DNA of 64,000 nt. Source: CAVPMN01 sp963706425. GTDB lineage: Bacteria > Actinomycetota > Acidimicrobiia > Acidimicrobiales > Acidimicrobilacustridaceae. Each line of letters begins with the position of its first letter. Positions within the stretch are counted from its first letter, which is position 1. The notes under the pieces were generated by a model. The model searched no databases, was not told the DNA's origin, and worked only from the letters and a program-made list of their open reading frames with translations. Below, piece after piece: positions 9,475 to 17,600 of the stretch. The position numbers and the translations under genes are program-made. The DNA is taken from positions 310,001-374,000 of the forward strand of contig CAVPMN010000001.1 of the NCBI GenBank assembly GCA_963706425.1, written 5' to 3'.

Positions 9475-10242
9475 TCAGCCCGCCGACGACGCTTGGGCGC
9501 GCTGGCGGTCGAGCCACCCGAGCAGCACCGCCACGGCGCGTGGGTCGTGGCGCAGGTGGTGTGGCCCGCCCTCGATGATGCGCAGCGAGGCGTCGCCGTG
9601 CGCGTCGGCCAACACCCTCGCGTCGAACACAGGCACGACCTCGTCGTCGGAGCCGTGGAGGACCAGCAGCGGCCGGGGCGCGACCGCAGGCGCGCAGGCG
9701 ACGCCGCGGATGTCGCGGATCTCGCGGGCCCACTGATCGAAGTTCGACGGGAAGCCGGCCGTGCGGATGATGCCCACGTCGCGCGCGTGCTGCACCAGCC
9801 GCCGCGGGTGGCTGGCCCAGTCGTCGAAGTCGGCCGGCGCGGCGATGGCCGCCACTCCACGGATTGCCGGATCGCGGGCCGCTGCGCACAGGGCCAGCGC
9901 GCCGCCGGTGCCGAAGCCCGACGCCCAGACGTCGCGCACGCCCTCGATGCCCCGCAGCCATGCCGCCGCAGCCAGCTGGTCGTCGAGCCAACCGCCCAGC
10001 GAGAAGTCGCCGCCGGAGTCACCACATCCACGGAAGGTGAAGACCAGCACGAACCAGCCCATCTCGGTGGCGATGCGGTCGGCCAGCTCGGGGAACGAGC
10101 GCGCCGAGAGCCGCCCGCCGCCTTTCAGGTGAGGGAAGCCATGGGAGATCACCAGGCCCGGCACCTGGGTGCCCGGCGCACTCCGGGGGCGCGCCAGGTG
10201 CCCGGCGATGGGCACCCCGCCGCTCTCGAAGAGCTGCTCCAC
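9475..10242 (-). CDS. Alpha/beta hydrolase lacking the canonical nucleophile
   Basis: 255 aa alpha/beta hydrolase fold, starting at a GTG. The oxyanion region is LVISHGFPHLKGGG, followed by FTFRGCGDSGG. The nucleophile elbow, normally GxSxG, reads GFGTGG, so the catalytic Ser is replaced by Gly. The later acid (LHGSDDEVVP) and histidine (GGPHHLRHDP) loops are intact. It resembles KANL3/Tex30-like and dienelactone-type serine hydrolases. It may be non-catalytic or use another residue. It lies 11 nt upstream of a small gene on the same strand that could be co-transcribed. Confidence 0.75.
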   Translation of the reverse strand: MEQLFESGGVPIAGHLARPRSAPGTQVPGLVISHGFPHLKGGGRLSARSFPELADRIATEMGWFVLVFTFRGCGDSGGDFSLGGWLDDQLAAAAWLRGIEGVRDVWASGFGTGGALALCAAARDPAIRGVAAIAAPADFDDWASHPRRLVQHARDVGIIRTAGFPSNFDQWAREIRDIRGVACAPAVAPRPLLVLHGSDDEVVPVFDARVLADAHGDASLRIIEGGPHHLRHDPRAVAVLLGWLDRQRAQASSAG

Positions 10243-10253
10243 GGTCGACCCGC

Positions 10254-10475
10254 TCAGACGTCGATGTCGGGTTTGCCGCTGCCGTTGCCCTTGTAGGGGC
10301 GATAGCCGCGGTTGCGCGCCTCGGCCAACGTGTCGGGTCCGAAGCAGAGGAACGTCTCGGCGGCCATCAGCTCGTCGATCAGCGCCTGGTCGTCGAGATG
10401 GTCGATGTCGTAGACGACCTGGTTGCGCTTGTCGCCCACCCAGCGATGGTCCTCGAACTTCCCGAGCCGATCCAT
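10254..10475 (-). CDS. Small hypothetical protein (73 aa)
   Basis: It begins MDRLGKFEDHRWVGDKRNQ and contains VVYDIDHLDD and LCFGPDTLAEARNRGYRPY; it is soluble, acidic in the middle, with no membrane segment. I do not recognise the family. A near-consensus -10 box TATGAT ends about 8 nt before the ATG, suggesting a leaderless transcript. It is followed 11 nt later by the alpha/beta hydrolase gene on the same strand. Confidence 0.65.
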   Translation of the reverse strand: MDRLGKFEDHRWVGDKRNQVVYDIDHLDDQALIDELMAAETFLCFGPDTLAEARNRGYRPYKGNGSGKPDIDV

Positions 10476-10482
10476 GGCCGGA

Positions 10483-10677
10483 TCATAACGGCAGAGGGGA
10501 GGCCCGTTCGGACCTCCCCTCTGTCAACGCTTGCTGGAAAAGACCGGTTCGACGTTTGCTACCGGGTGGGACGAAGGCCCGGCCGTCTCGCCGATGGTGG
10601 GCTGGTTGGACTCCACCAAATGGTCCAGCTTGCCGCTCAGCGGCCAGCCACCTCCAGAGTCCCTTGACAACTGTCAT
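10483..10677 (-). CDS. Possible small ORF (64 aa) in a leader-like region
   Basis: An open frame starting MTVVKGLWRWLAAERQ with no family I recognise; the C-terminal two thirds look like random GC-rich coding. It overlaps a 14-codon ORF in another frame (10637-10681, MDDSCQGTLEVAGR). Upstream at 10687-10702 the minus strand reads AGAAAGGAGGTGGTCC, which pairs over 16 positions (one G.U) with the usual 16S rRNA 3' end. The ribosome-binding signal is convincing. It sits 11 nt before the 14-codon ORF and 15 nt before this ORF, so the short peptide is the better-spaced product. Confidence 0.3.
   Translation of the reverse strand: MTVVKGLWRWLAAERQAGPFGGVQPAHHRRDGRAFVPPGSKRRTGLFQQALTEGRSERASPLPL
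10492..10523 (-). terminator. Hairpin, possible terminator or attenuator
   Basis: A perfect 11-bp inverted repeat (CAGAGGGGAGG against CCTCCCCTCTG) with a 10-nt loop. On the minus strand it lies after the strong ribosome-binding site and short ORFs at 10.5-10.7 kb and just before the promoter of the 73-aa gene, so it could terminate or attenuate transcription. There is no clear U-tract. Confidence 0.4.
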
Positions 10678-10750
10678 CCATGTCTTGGACCACCTCCTTT
10701 CTCTGGTACCGGTCAGAGTAGGACATTCGAAACCGAACGCGGCGGAGCAA

Positions 10751-10813
10751 TTTCCCCGAACTGGTCACCGAGAACGTCGTTTTCCGGCGTTGTGGGTGAC
10801 CAGTTCGAGGGAA
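10751..10813. repeat. Long inverted repeat
   Basis: A 13-bp perfect stem (CGAACTGGTCACC against GGTGACCAGTTCG) with a 25-nt loop and a weaker outer extension. It lies 30 nt beyond the stop of the minus-strand membrane-protein gene, a fitting place for a 3'-end hairpin. Confidence 0.45.
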
Positions 10814-10842
10814 GGCGGTCAGGAGCCGGGATCGGAGCGGGG

Positions 10843-11298
10843 TCAGGCGTCGGGGTCGGGGGGTCCGGGCACCTCGGCGCCGACCGCCCCGATGGCCTGC
10901 AGATAGGCCTGCTCGCCGTCGAGCACCTCGACCACGGCCACGTCGTCGATGTCGAGCCCAGCCTCGGTGGCCCGGCCGAGCACGTAGGCGACACCCTCGT
11001 CGTCGGCGGTCACGATCGGCCCCGACGGCAGCGTTTCGAGATCGTGGTCGCTGCGGCCGGCGACGCCCTTGGCCTCGAGGTAGTCGAGATGCCAGCCGAG
11101 CACGGCCCGCACGTCGTCGTAGGAGAGCGACGCGGTCACATCGTCGGCCAACCGGTCGGCGACGAACTGCACGGCCTCGTCCATGTCGTAGACGGAGGTC
11201 GCCGGCTCACCGGCGAGCCGACCGGTGACGGCTCCGACGGCCACCAACGCGATGGCTACGACGATCACCACGGCGAGCAGGATGAAAACGACGATCAC
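10843..11298 (-). CDS. Membrane-anchored hypothetical protein
   Basis: 151 aa from a GTG start. Residues 1-27 form one hydrophobic helix (MIVVFILLAVVIVVAIALVA), followed by a soluble acidic domain containing YDMDEAVQFVADRLADD, LGWHLDYLEAKGV and VAVVEVLDGEQAYLQAIGAV. It is probably anchored at the N-terminus with the acidic domain on one face of the membrane. No catalytic motif is visible and the family is not recognised. TAAGCT lies 7 nt before the start, a leaderless-type promoter. It is an isolated gene followed by a long inverted repeat. Confidence 0.65.
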   Translation of the reverse strand: MIVVFILLAVVIVVAIALVAVGAVTGRLAGEPATSVYDMDEAVQFVADRLADDVTASLSYDDVRAVLGWHLDYLEAKGVAGRSDHDLETLPSGPIVTADDEGVAYVLGRATEAGLDIDDVAVVEVLDGEQAYLQAIGAVGAEVPGPPDPDA

Positions 11299-11377
11299 GC
11301 CGCCCAGCTTAGGGACGGCGTGATCGAGTGGTCACGGTGAGGGCGGCCCGAGTGAGCCGCAGCTCAGATGCCGATGC

Positions 11378-12493
11378 TCAGATCCCGATTCGCTGCGCCA
11401 GCAGCTCACGGTGATAGGTGGGATCACCGAAGAGCAGCTCGGAGCTCTTGGCCCGCTTGAAGTAGAGGTGGGCGGGGTGCTCCCACGTGAAGCCGATGCC
11501 ACCGTGGATCTGGATGTTCTCGGCGGCGGCGTGGAAGTAGGCATCGGAGCAGTAGGCCTTGGCCAAGCTCGCGACCGACGGCAGCTCGTCGTTCATCTCC
11601 GAGGCGCACCAGCCGGCGTAGTAGGCGGCCGACTTGGCCGACTCGACCTCGAGCAGCATGTCGGCGCACTTGTGCTTGATGGCCTGGAACGAGCCGATCG
11701 GCCGCCCGAACTGGACGCGCACCTTGGCGTACTCGACCGACATGTCGAGGCACTTCTGCGCCCCACCGACCTGCTCGGCGGCCAGCGCCACCGCAGCCAG
11801 GTCGAGCACCGTTGACAGCGTGGCCCAGCCACCGCCGTCTTCGCCGACCAAGCGAGCCTCGACGCCGTCGAACTCGAGCTTGGCCTGCTTGCGGGTCTGG
11901 TCCATGGTCGACAGCGCCGTGCGGGTGAGCCCGGCGGCGTCGCCGTCGACCGCGAAGAGGCTCACGCCCTTCGCGGTGCGAGCGGCGACGAGGATGAGAT
12001 CGGCGGTGTGGCCGTCGAGCACGAAGCTCTTCGTGCCGCTGATCTTCCACGTGCCACCGTCGTTGGTGGCAGTGGCCTCGACGCCCGACTCGTCCCACCG
12101 GCCGTTGGGCTCGGTGAACGCGAGCGTGGCGATCGTCTCACCCGACGCGATGCCGGGGAGATACTCCTTCTTCGCGCCATCGTCGCCCGACTGGATGAGC
12201 GTGTTGGCGGCCAACACGACCGTGGAGAAGTAAGGGGCGCACAGCAGGTAACGACCCATCTCCTCGAGCACCACGATGAGCTCGACGTAGCCGAAGCCCT
12301 GGCCGCCGAACTCCTCGGGCACGATCAGGCTCTGCAGGCCGAGCTGCTCGGCCATCTGCTTCCAGACGCCGTCGTCGAAGCCGCGCTCGGTTTCCATCTG
12401 CTCTCGCACCGCCGCTTCGGGCGACTTGGCCTCGAGGAACTGACGGACGATGTTGCGGAGCTCTTCCTGCTCCTCGCTGAAGGCGAAGTTCAC
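11378..12493 (-). CDS. Acyl-CoA dehydrogenase
   Basis: 371 aa from GTG 12493, which gives the usual N-terminus NFAFSEEQEELRNIVRQFLE; the open frame extends further but looks non-coding. It is an FAD-dependent acyl-CoA dehydrogenase of fatty or branched acyl-CoA oxidation. Seen motifs: substrate/FAD loop TLAFTEPNGRWDESG, the W..SGTKSFVLDG block, VRVQFGRPIGSFQAIKHK, and the FAD-binding AENIQIHGGIGFTWEHP near the C-terminus. The usual catalytic-base position is not clearly assignable, as in FadE subfamilies acting as heterodimers. No partner acyl-CoA dehydrogenase lies next to it. Confidence 0.88.
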   Translation of the reverse strand: MNFAFSEEQEELRNIVRQFLEAKSPEAAVREQMETERGFDDGVWKQMAEQLGLQSLIVPEEFGGQGFGYVELIVVLEEMGRYLLCAPYFSTVVLAANTLIQSGDDGAKKEYLPGIASGETIATLAFTEPNGRWDESGVEATATNDGGTWKISGTKSFVLDGHTADLILVAARTAKGVSLFAVDGDAAGLTRTALSTMDQTRKQAKLEFDGVEARLVGEDGGGWATLSTVLDLAAVALAAEQVGGAQKCLDMSVEYAKVRVQFGRPIGSFQAIKHKCADMLLEVESAKSAAYYAGWCASEMNDELPSVASLAKAYCSDAYFHAAAENIQIHGGIGFTWEHPAHLYFKRAKSSELLFGDPTYHRELLAQRIGI

Positions 12494-12717
12494 TGCTCGC
12501 GGCCCCCTCGGGTCGGGTGTACCGGCCGGCTCGTCTGCCGGTTCGGTCCGGTGCTGGCTAGGCGGCCCATTCTTACTAGACCGAGCGGTCAAGAACCACT
12601 TCGGCAGGGCGCCCGACGGCGCAGCCGCCCGAAGTCGGCTGGCGGTCCGATCAGGATTCTGGGATGACCACGAAGCTGTCTGCCCCAGATGTCCGGCCCG
12701 GTGCCTACGCTGACTGC

Positions 12718-13326
12718 ATGGGCACCCTTCACTACGACGACGAGCAGGCCGAGATCCACAAGCTGGTGGTGGGCCCGATGGACAACAACGTGTTCGTCCT
12801 GCGCTGCAAGCAGACGGGCGAGTCGGTGCTCATCGATGCGGCCAACGAGCACGAGAAACTGCTCGAGCTCTGTGCCCGCCTCAACGTCCGTCGGGTGCTC
12901 GAGACCCACGGCCACGACGACCACATCCAAGCGGTGCCCGCCGTGCGCGACGCCGGCTACGACGTGGGCATCACGGCCGGCGACTCGGCCATGCTCGACG
13001 CCTACGACTTCGTGCTCGAGGACGACTCGGTCATCGAGGTGGGCCGCCTCCGGTTGCACACGATGATCACGCCCGGGCACACCCCCGGCTCGATCTGCTT
13101 CCGACTCGAGGGCTCGCCCGTCCTGTTCAGCGGCGACACCCTCTTCCCCGGCGGTCCCGGCGCCACCAAGTTCCCTGGCGGCGACTTCGAGGCCATCATC
13201 CGATCGCTCGACACCCGTCTGCTGCCGTTGCCGGCCGACACCATCGTGCTGCCGGGCCACGGCGACGACACCACCATCGGCACCGAGCGCCCCCATCTCC
13301 AAGAGTGGGTCGACCGCGGCTACTGA
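12718..13326 (+). CDS. Metallo-beta-lactamase-fold hydrolase, glyoxalase II-like
   Basis: 202 aa from ATG 12718; the frame is open 18 codons further but TACGCT ends 6 nt before this ATG. The metal-binding motif is intact: THGHDDH, then TPGHTPGS, FSGDTLF, and LPGHGDDT near the C-terminus. This pattern matches glyoxalase II-like and thioesterase-type MBL proteins that bind two metal ions and hydrolyse thioesters, lactones or persulfides. The DNNVFVLRC opening is typical of the group. Substrate unknown. It converges with the Rrf2 gene, 19 nt apart. Confidence 0.82.
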   Translation: MGTLHYDDEQAEIHKLVVGPMDNNVFVLRCKQTGESVLIDAANEHEKLLELCARLNVRRVLETHGHDDHIQAVPAVRDAGYDVGITAGDSAMLDAYDFVLEDDSVIEVGRLRLHTMITPGHTPGSICFRLEGSPVLFSGDTLFPGGPGATKFPGGDFEAIIRSLDTRLLPLPADTIVLPGHGDDTTIGTERPHLQEWVDRGY

Positions 13327-13345
13327 CGCAGACGCCGCAGGGCGG

Positions 13346-13810
13346 TCAGTGCGACTCCCAGGCCTCCGGGTCGTCGAGGTACCGGCTCACCGAACGCGGC
13401 AGCTCCCCTGCGGCCACGTCGGCGAGGGTCACCAGTTCGAGCACCGAGCGCAGGGCCGCCCGGGTGGCGATCCACACCTCCTGCAGAGCGCCCGTGCCCT
13501 CCGGGTAGTCGAGGTCCTCGGGTCGGTCGCCCCGCACGTTGGCGAGGGGGCCTTCGACGGCCCGGATCACGTCGGCCACCGTCACCTCGTCGGCCGACTT
13601 GCCGAGCCAGTACCCCCCGTCGGCGCCCCGCTGGCTACGCACGATCCCGGCCTGCCGCAGCTCCGAGAGGATGTTCTCGAGGTACTTGACGGGCAGGTCC
13701 TGGGCACCCGCCAGGTCGTCGCCCTTCACCGCTCCCTCGTCGGCCTCCGCAGCCACGGCCAACAGCACGCACGCGCGCATGGCGTAGTCGACCTTCGCCG
13801 TGACCCTCAC
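13346..13810 (-). CDS. Rrf2-family transcription regulator
   Basis: 154 aa from a GTG with GGAGGT upstream. The winged-helix signature is clear: AKVDYAMRACVLLAVAAEA, LPVKYLENILSELRQAGIV, SQRGADGGYWLGK and VTVADVIRAVEGPLANVRG. IscR and NsrR ligate an Fe-S cluster with three cysteines after the wing; here the only Cys is in helix 1, so cluster sensing in the IscR manner is unlikely. It sits beside the SUF genes, and all three SUF transcription units share a dyad with a TAG half-site. Control of SUF expression is inferred from position and motif. Confidence 0.85.
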   Translation of the reverse strand: MRVTAKVDYAMRACVLLAVAAEADEGAVKGDDLAGAQDLPVKYLENILSELRQAGIVRSQRGADGGYWLGKSADEVTVADVIRAVEGPLANVRGDRPEDLDYPEGTGALQEVWIATRAALRSVLELVTLADVAAGELPRSVSRYLDDPEAWESH

Positions 13811-13878
13811 GCGCCGACCTCCACCACTCGCGTCGCCTCCCTGGTGCGCCGATGCCCCACCGGTGCATTCTGGCCCAG

Positions 13879-14259
13879 ATGACCGGACCCGCCCTGCCCG
13901 CCGACGAGCGACCCATCGACCCGACGCCCGTGCACACCGACGAGCTGCCGCCCACCCCCATCCGCGACCGCAACATCCCTGCTGAGGCGTGGGTCGAAGC
14001 GCCCACCGAGCTGCTGAGCCTGGGCGACGACATCGGTCGGCCCGCCATCACCTACAAACGCCGGCTCGGACGATGGCTGCTGTGGCGAGCCGGCCCGGCC
14101 AGTCGGGCCGACGCCCGCTACCTCGCCATCGACGCCGACGACCTGTCGCGTTCCTACCGGTTCCGCCTCTACCCCGATGGCACGGGCCGGGGCGACGGGC
14201 CGAGCGGCGCCACGCACGAGCGTTTCCGGACCTGGAAAGAGGACCTCAACGCCCACTGA
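13879..14259 (+). CDS. Hypothetical protein upstream of sufC
   Basis: 126 aa from ATG 13879 (MTGPALPADERPIDP). It has a proline-rich start, then LLSLGDDIGRPAITYKRRLG, RWLLWRAGPASRADARYLA and YRFRLYPDGTGRG. No membrane segment or known motif. It is divergent from the Rrf2 gene and ends 30 nt before the SUF operator, so its transcription probably does not depend on that dyad. The family is not recognised. Confidence 0.6.
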   Translation: MTGPALPADERPIDPTPVHTDELPPTPIRDRNIPAEAWVEAPTELLSLGDDIGRPAITYKRRLGRWLLWRAGPASRADARYLAIDADDLSRSYRFRLYPDGTGRGDGPSGATHERFRTWKEDLNAH

Positions 14260-14288
14260 CCCGCCGTCCTCAGGCCCCGTCCGCCGGG

Positions 14289-14314
14289 ATTTCCCCTACG
14301 GCGATAGTGCTAAT
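14289..14314. promoter_or_regulatory. SUF operator-like dyad, site A (before sufC)
   Basis: Dyad of form ATT-N4-CTA-N6-TAG-N4-AAT, 28 nt before the sufC start. The same pattern in the same spacing lies before sufD (19915-19940) and sufB (22090-22117). The TAG half overlaps a likely -10 element, so a bound repressor would block initiation. The adjacent Rrf2 protein is the natural candidate ligand (inference). Confidence 0.7.
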
Positions 14315-14341
14315 AGGGAGCACCTGCCTAGGATGGTCGCC

Positions 14342-15093
<752 letters not shown>

Positions 15094-15097
<4 letters not shown>

Positions 15098-16340
15098 CCT
15101 CCTCCCCCGCCCTCGATGCCGCCGCCGTCAAGCGCGACTTCCCGCTGCTGATGAAGGCCGAGATGCACGGCCATCCGATCGTCTACCTCGACTCGGCCGC
15201 GACCTCGCAGAAGCCGAGTGCCGTGCTCCGCGCCCTCGACACCTACTACGAGACCATCAACGCCAACGTGCACCGCGGCGTCTACCAGATCGCCGAGGAG
15301 GCCACCCATCAGATGGAGGTGGCCCGCGAGAAGGTGCGCGCCTTCATCAACGCGCCGTCCGTGCGCGAGATCGTCTTCACCAAGAACGCCACCGAGTCGA
15401 TCAACCTGGTCGCCTACTCGTGGGGACGGGCCAACCTGGCCGAGGGCGACGTGGTGGTGCTGTCGCAGATGGAGCACCACGCCAACATCGTGCCGTGGCA
15501 CCTGCTGGCCGCCGAACGGGGCATCGAGCTGCGCTGGATCCCTCTCGACCGCGAAGGCCGCCTCGACCTCACCGGCCTCGACGAGCTGCTCGACGGCGCC
15601 AAGCTGCTCGGCGTCACGGCGATGTCCAACGTGCTGGGCACGCTCACACCGGTGCGCCAGCTCACCGATGCGGCCCGCGCCGCCGGCGCGGTCAGCGTGG
15701 TCGACGCCTGCCAGTACGTGCCCCACAACACCACCGACGTGGTGGCCATGGGCGCCGACTTCGTGGCCTTCTCCGGCCACAAGATGCTCGGACCCACCGG
15801 CGTGGGCGTGCTGTGGGGCCGCGAGGCCCTGCTCGACGCCATGCCGCCCTTCCTCGGGGGCGGCGAGATGATCCGCGACGTGCGACTCGACGGCTTCACG
15901 GCCAACGAGCTGCCCTGGAAGTTCGAAGCCGGCACCCCGCCCATCGCCGAGATCATCGGCCTCGGTGCCGCCGTCGACTACCTCGACGGCCTCGGCATGG
16001 CCGGCGTGCGCAACCACGAGTTGTCGCTCACCGCCTACGCCCGGTCGGCCCTCGACGAGCGCTTCGGCGACGGCTCGTGATCCACGGGCCGACCGACCCG
16101 CACGAGCGTGGCGGGGTGCTGTCGTTCGCGCTCGACGACCTGCACCCCCACGACATCTCGCAGGTGCTCGACCAGCACGGCGTCTGCGTGCGGGCCGGTC
16201 ACCACTGCGCCAAGCCGCTCATGAGGCTGCTCGGCGTCGGCGCCACCGCACGAGCGTCGCTCTACGTCTACAACGACGAGTCCGACGTCGACGCCCTCGT
16301 CGAGGCGTTGGCTGCCACCGCCGAGTTCTTCTCCCTCTAG
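15094..16340 (+). CDS. sufS: SufS cysteine desulfurase (frameshifted near C-terminus)
   Basis: About 415 aa after repair. It is a PLP enzyme that takes sulfur from cysteine for cluster assembly. Seen: substrate block YLDSAATSQKP, EHHANIVPWH, and PLP lysine in FSGHKMLGPTGVG. The first frame stops at 16080, and the conserved end, including the catalytic Cys in VRAGHHCAKPLMR, continues in another frame to 16340. The junction reads GACGGCTCGTG where GACGGCCTCGTG would restore the frame, so one C is missing from a CC pair. As no other cysteine desulfurase is in the window, this is probably a sequence error. The start ATG overlaps the sufC stop (ATGA). Confidence 0.88.
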
Positions 16341-16350
16341 GATCGCCACG

Positions 16351-16839
16351 ATGCCTGGGCTCGAAGACCTGTACCGCGAGATCATCCTCGACCACTACCG
16401 CAACCCGCGAAACCGTGGCGAGCTGCCCGTTCCGCCGGCCCACATGGCCGAGGGCTTCAACCCGCTGTGCGGCGACGAGATCGTCATCTATCTCGACCTC
16501 GACGACGACGGCCTGGTGAACGACATCAAGATCAGCGGGCAGGGTTGCTCGATCAGCCAGTCGTCGGCCTCGATGATGTCATCGGCGGTCAAGGGCAAGA
16601 CGGTCGACGAGGTCCGCGACCTCACGCGTGCGTTCAAGGCCATGATGTCGATCCACGAGTCGAGCCTCGAAGGCGACGGCGCCGACGACGAGATCGAAGA
16701 CGTCCCCGACGTCAAGCTCGGCGACCTCGAGGCCCTGCGCGGCGTGGTGAAGTTCCCCGTGCGCATCAAGTGCGCCACCCTCGCCTGGAACACGCTCGGC
16801 CAGACGATCGACGAGGCCACCGCCAGCCAACAGGGATAA
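16351..16839 (+). CDS. sufU: SufU Fe-S assembly sulfur carrier/scaffold
   Basis: 162 aa. The IscU-fold signature has three conserved Cys: NPLCGD, GQGCSISQSSASMM and RIKCATLAW. It also has the 18-20-residue insertion between the second and third Cys that marks SufU of Gram-positives. SufU accepts persulfide from SufS at a zinc site and passes sulfur to SufBCD. It starts 10 nt after sufS; a TAGGAT hexamer at the end of sufS could give extra internal transcription. With SufS and SufU together, no SufE is expected. Confidence 0.92.
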   Translation: MPGLEDLYREIILDHYRNPRNRGELPVPPAHMAEGFNPLCGDEIVIYLDLDDDGLVNDIKISGQGCSISQSSASMMSSAVKGKTVDEVRDLTRAFKAMMSIHESSLEGDGADDEIEDVPDVKLGDLEALRGVVKFPVRIKCATLAWNTLGQTIDEATASQQG

Positions 16840-16849
16840 CGTCCCCGGC

Positions 16850-17263
16850 ATGGAACTCGTCGAGTTGTGTGCCGTCGACATCGTCTTGGCCGATCCGCTC
16901 TGGGTCGGCGACGGTCCCGCCGGCACGAGGGTCATCGTCGAAGTGCTCGAAGGCACGCTCACCGGCGACCGCCTGTCGGGTCGGATGCGCGGCACGGGTG
17001 CAGCCGACTGGCTGGTGGTGAACGGCACCACCGGCACGCTCGACGTGCGCGCCACCATCGAGACCGGTGACGGCGCCCTCGTCTATGCCGCCTACGGCGG
17101 CCGCATGGACATGAGCCAGGGGCCCGGAGCCGTGCCCTTCTACTGCGCGCCGCTCTTCGAGACCGGCGACGAGCGCTACGCCTGGCTCAACCTGGTGCAG
17201 GCCGTCGGCAAAGCCACCCTCGACGGCAACCACCTCCACTACGACTGGTACGAGGTGCGCTGA
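16850..17263 (+). CDS. DUF3237-family protein
   Basis: 137 aa. Beta-rich sequence with the DUF3237 pattern: VILEVLEG-like VIVEVLEGTLTGDRLSGR, DWLVVNGTTGTLDVRATIET, YAAYGGRMDMS, and a C-terminal RYAWLNLVQAVGKATLDGN. The family is uncharacterised and predicted to form a lipocalin-like barrel. It follows sufU by 10 nt and is probably co-transcribed with the SUF genes, though a link to cluster assembly is not established. Confidence 0.75.
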   Translation: MELVELCAVDIVLADPLWVGDGPAGTRVIVEVLEGTLTGDRLSGRMRGTGAADWLVVNGTTGTLDVRATIETGDGALVYAAYGGRMDMSQGPGAVPFYCAPLFETGDERYAWLNLVQAVGKATLDGNHLHYDWYEVR

Positions 17264-17284
17264 GGGTCGCGCACCTCGGTCGCG

Positions 17285-17572
17285 TCAGCGGTCGAGCAGC
17301 CCGTTGACGCGCGTGGCGAACTCGAAGCACACGTCGGTGACGCCGCCCTGGTCGTGGCTCACGACGTCGATGACGACCTTGTTCCACGCGTTCGACCAAT
17401 CGGGGTGATGGTTCAGCTGCTCGGCGATCAGCGCCACCCGGGTCATGAAGGCGAACGCTTCGGAGAAGTCAGCGAAGACGAACTCGCGGTGGAGCTTGCC
17501 CTCGTGAACGGTCCAGCCCTCCTGCAACTCGACCAGGCGATCGGCGATCTCGGCATCGGAAAGTGCTGCCAT
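17285..17572 (-). CDS. Pterin-4a-carbinolamine dehydratase
   Basis: 95 aa. It contains the family core EFVFADFSEAFAFMTRVAL and EQLNHHPDWSNAWNKV; the HHPxW histidines are the catalytic/substrate-binding residues of PCD/DCoH. The enzyme dehydrates 4a-hydroxytetrahydrobiopterin, and in bacteria lacking aromatic hydroxylases it may act on molybdopterin or folate-type pterins. It has a good ribosome site (AAAGGAG, 8 nt before ATG). It is the last gene of the sufD-Rieske-sufC2 unit, 28 nt after sufC2, and converges with the DUF3237 gene. Confidence 0.9.
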   Translation of the reverse strand: MAALSDAEIADRLVELQEGWTVHEGKLHREFVFADFSEAFAFMTRVALIAEQLNHHPDWSNAWNKVVIDVVSHDQGGVTDVCFEFATRVNGLLDR

Positions 17573-17600
17573 GGCACGCTCCTTTCGCAGTGTTGGTCGT

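Noticed and set aside
10687..10702. Plus-strand match to the 3' end of 16S rRNA (GGACCACCTCCTTTCT)
   Set aside because: No 16S sequence lies upstream; the complement works as a Shine-Dalgarno site on the minus strand.
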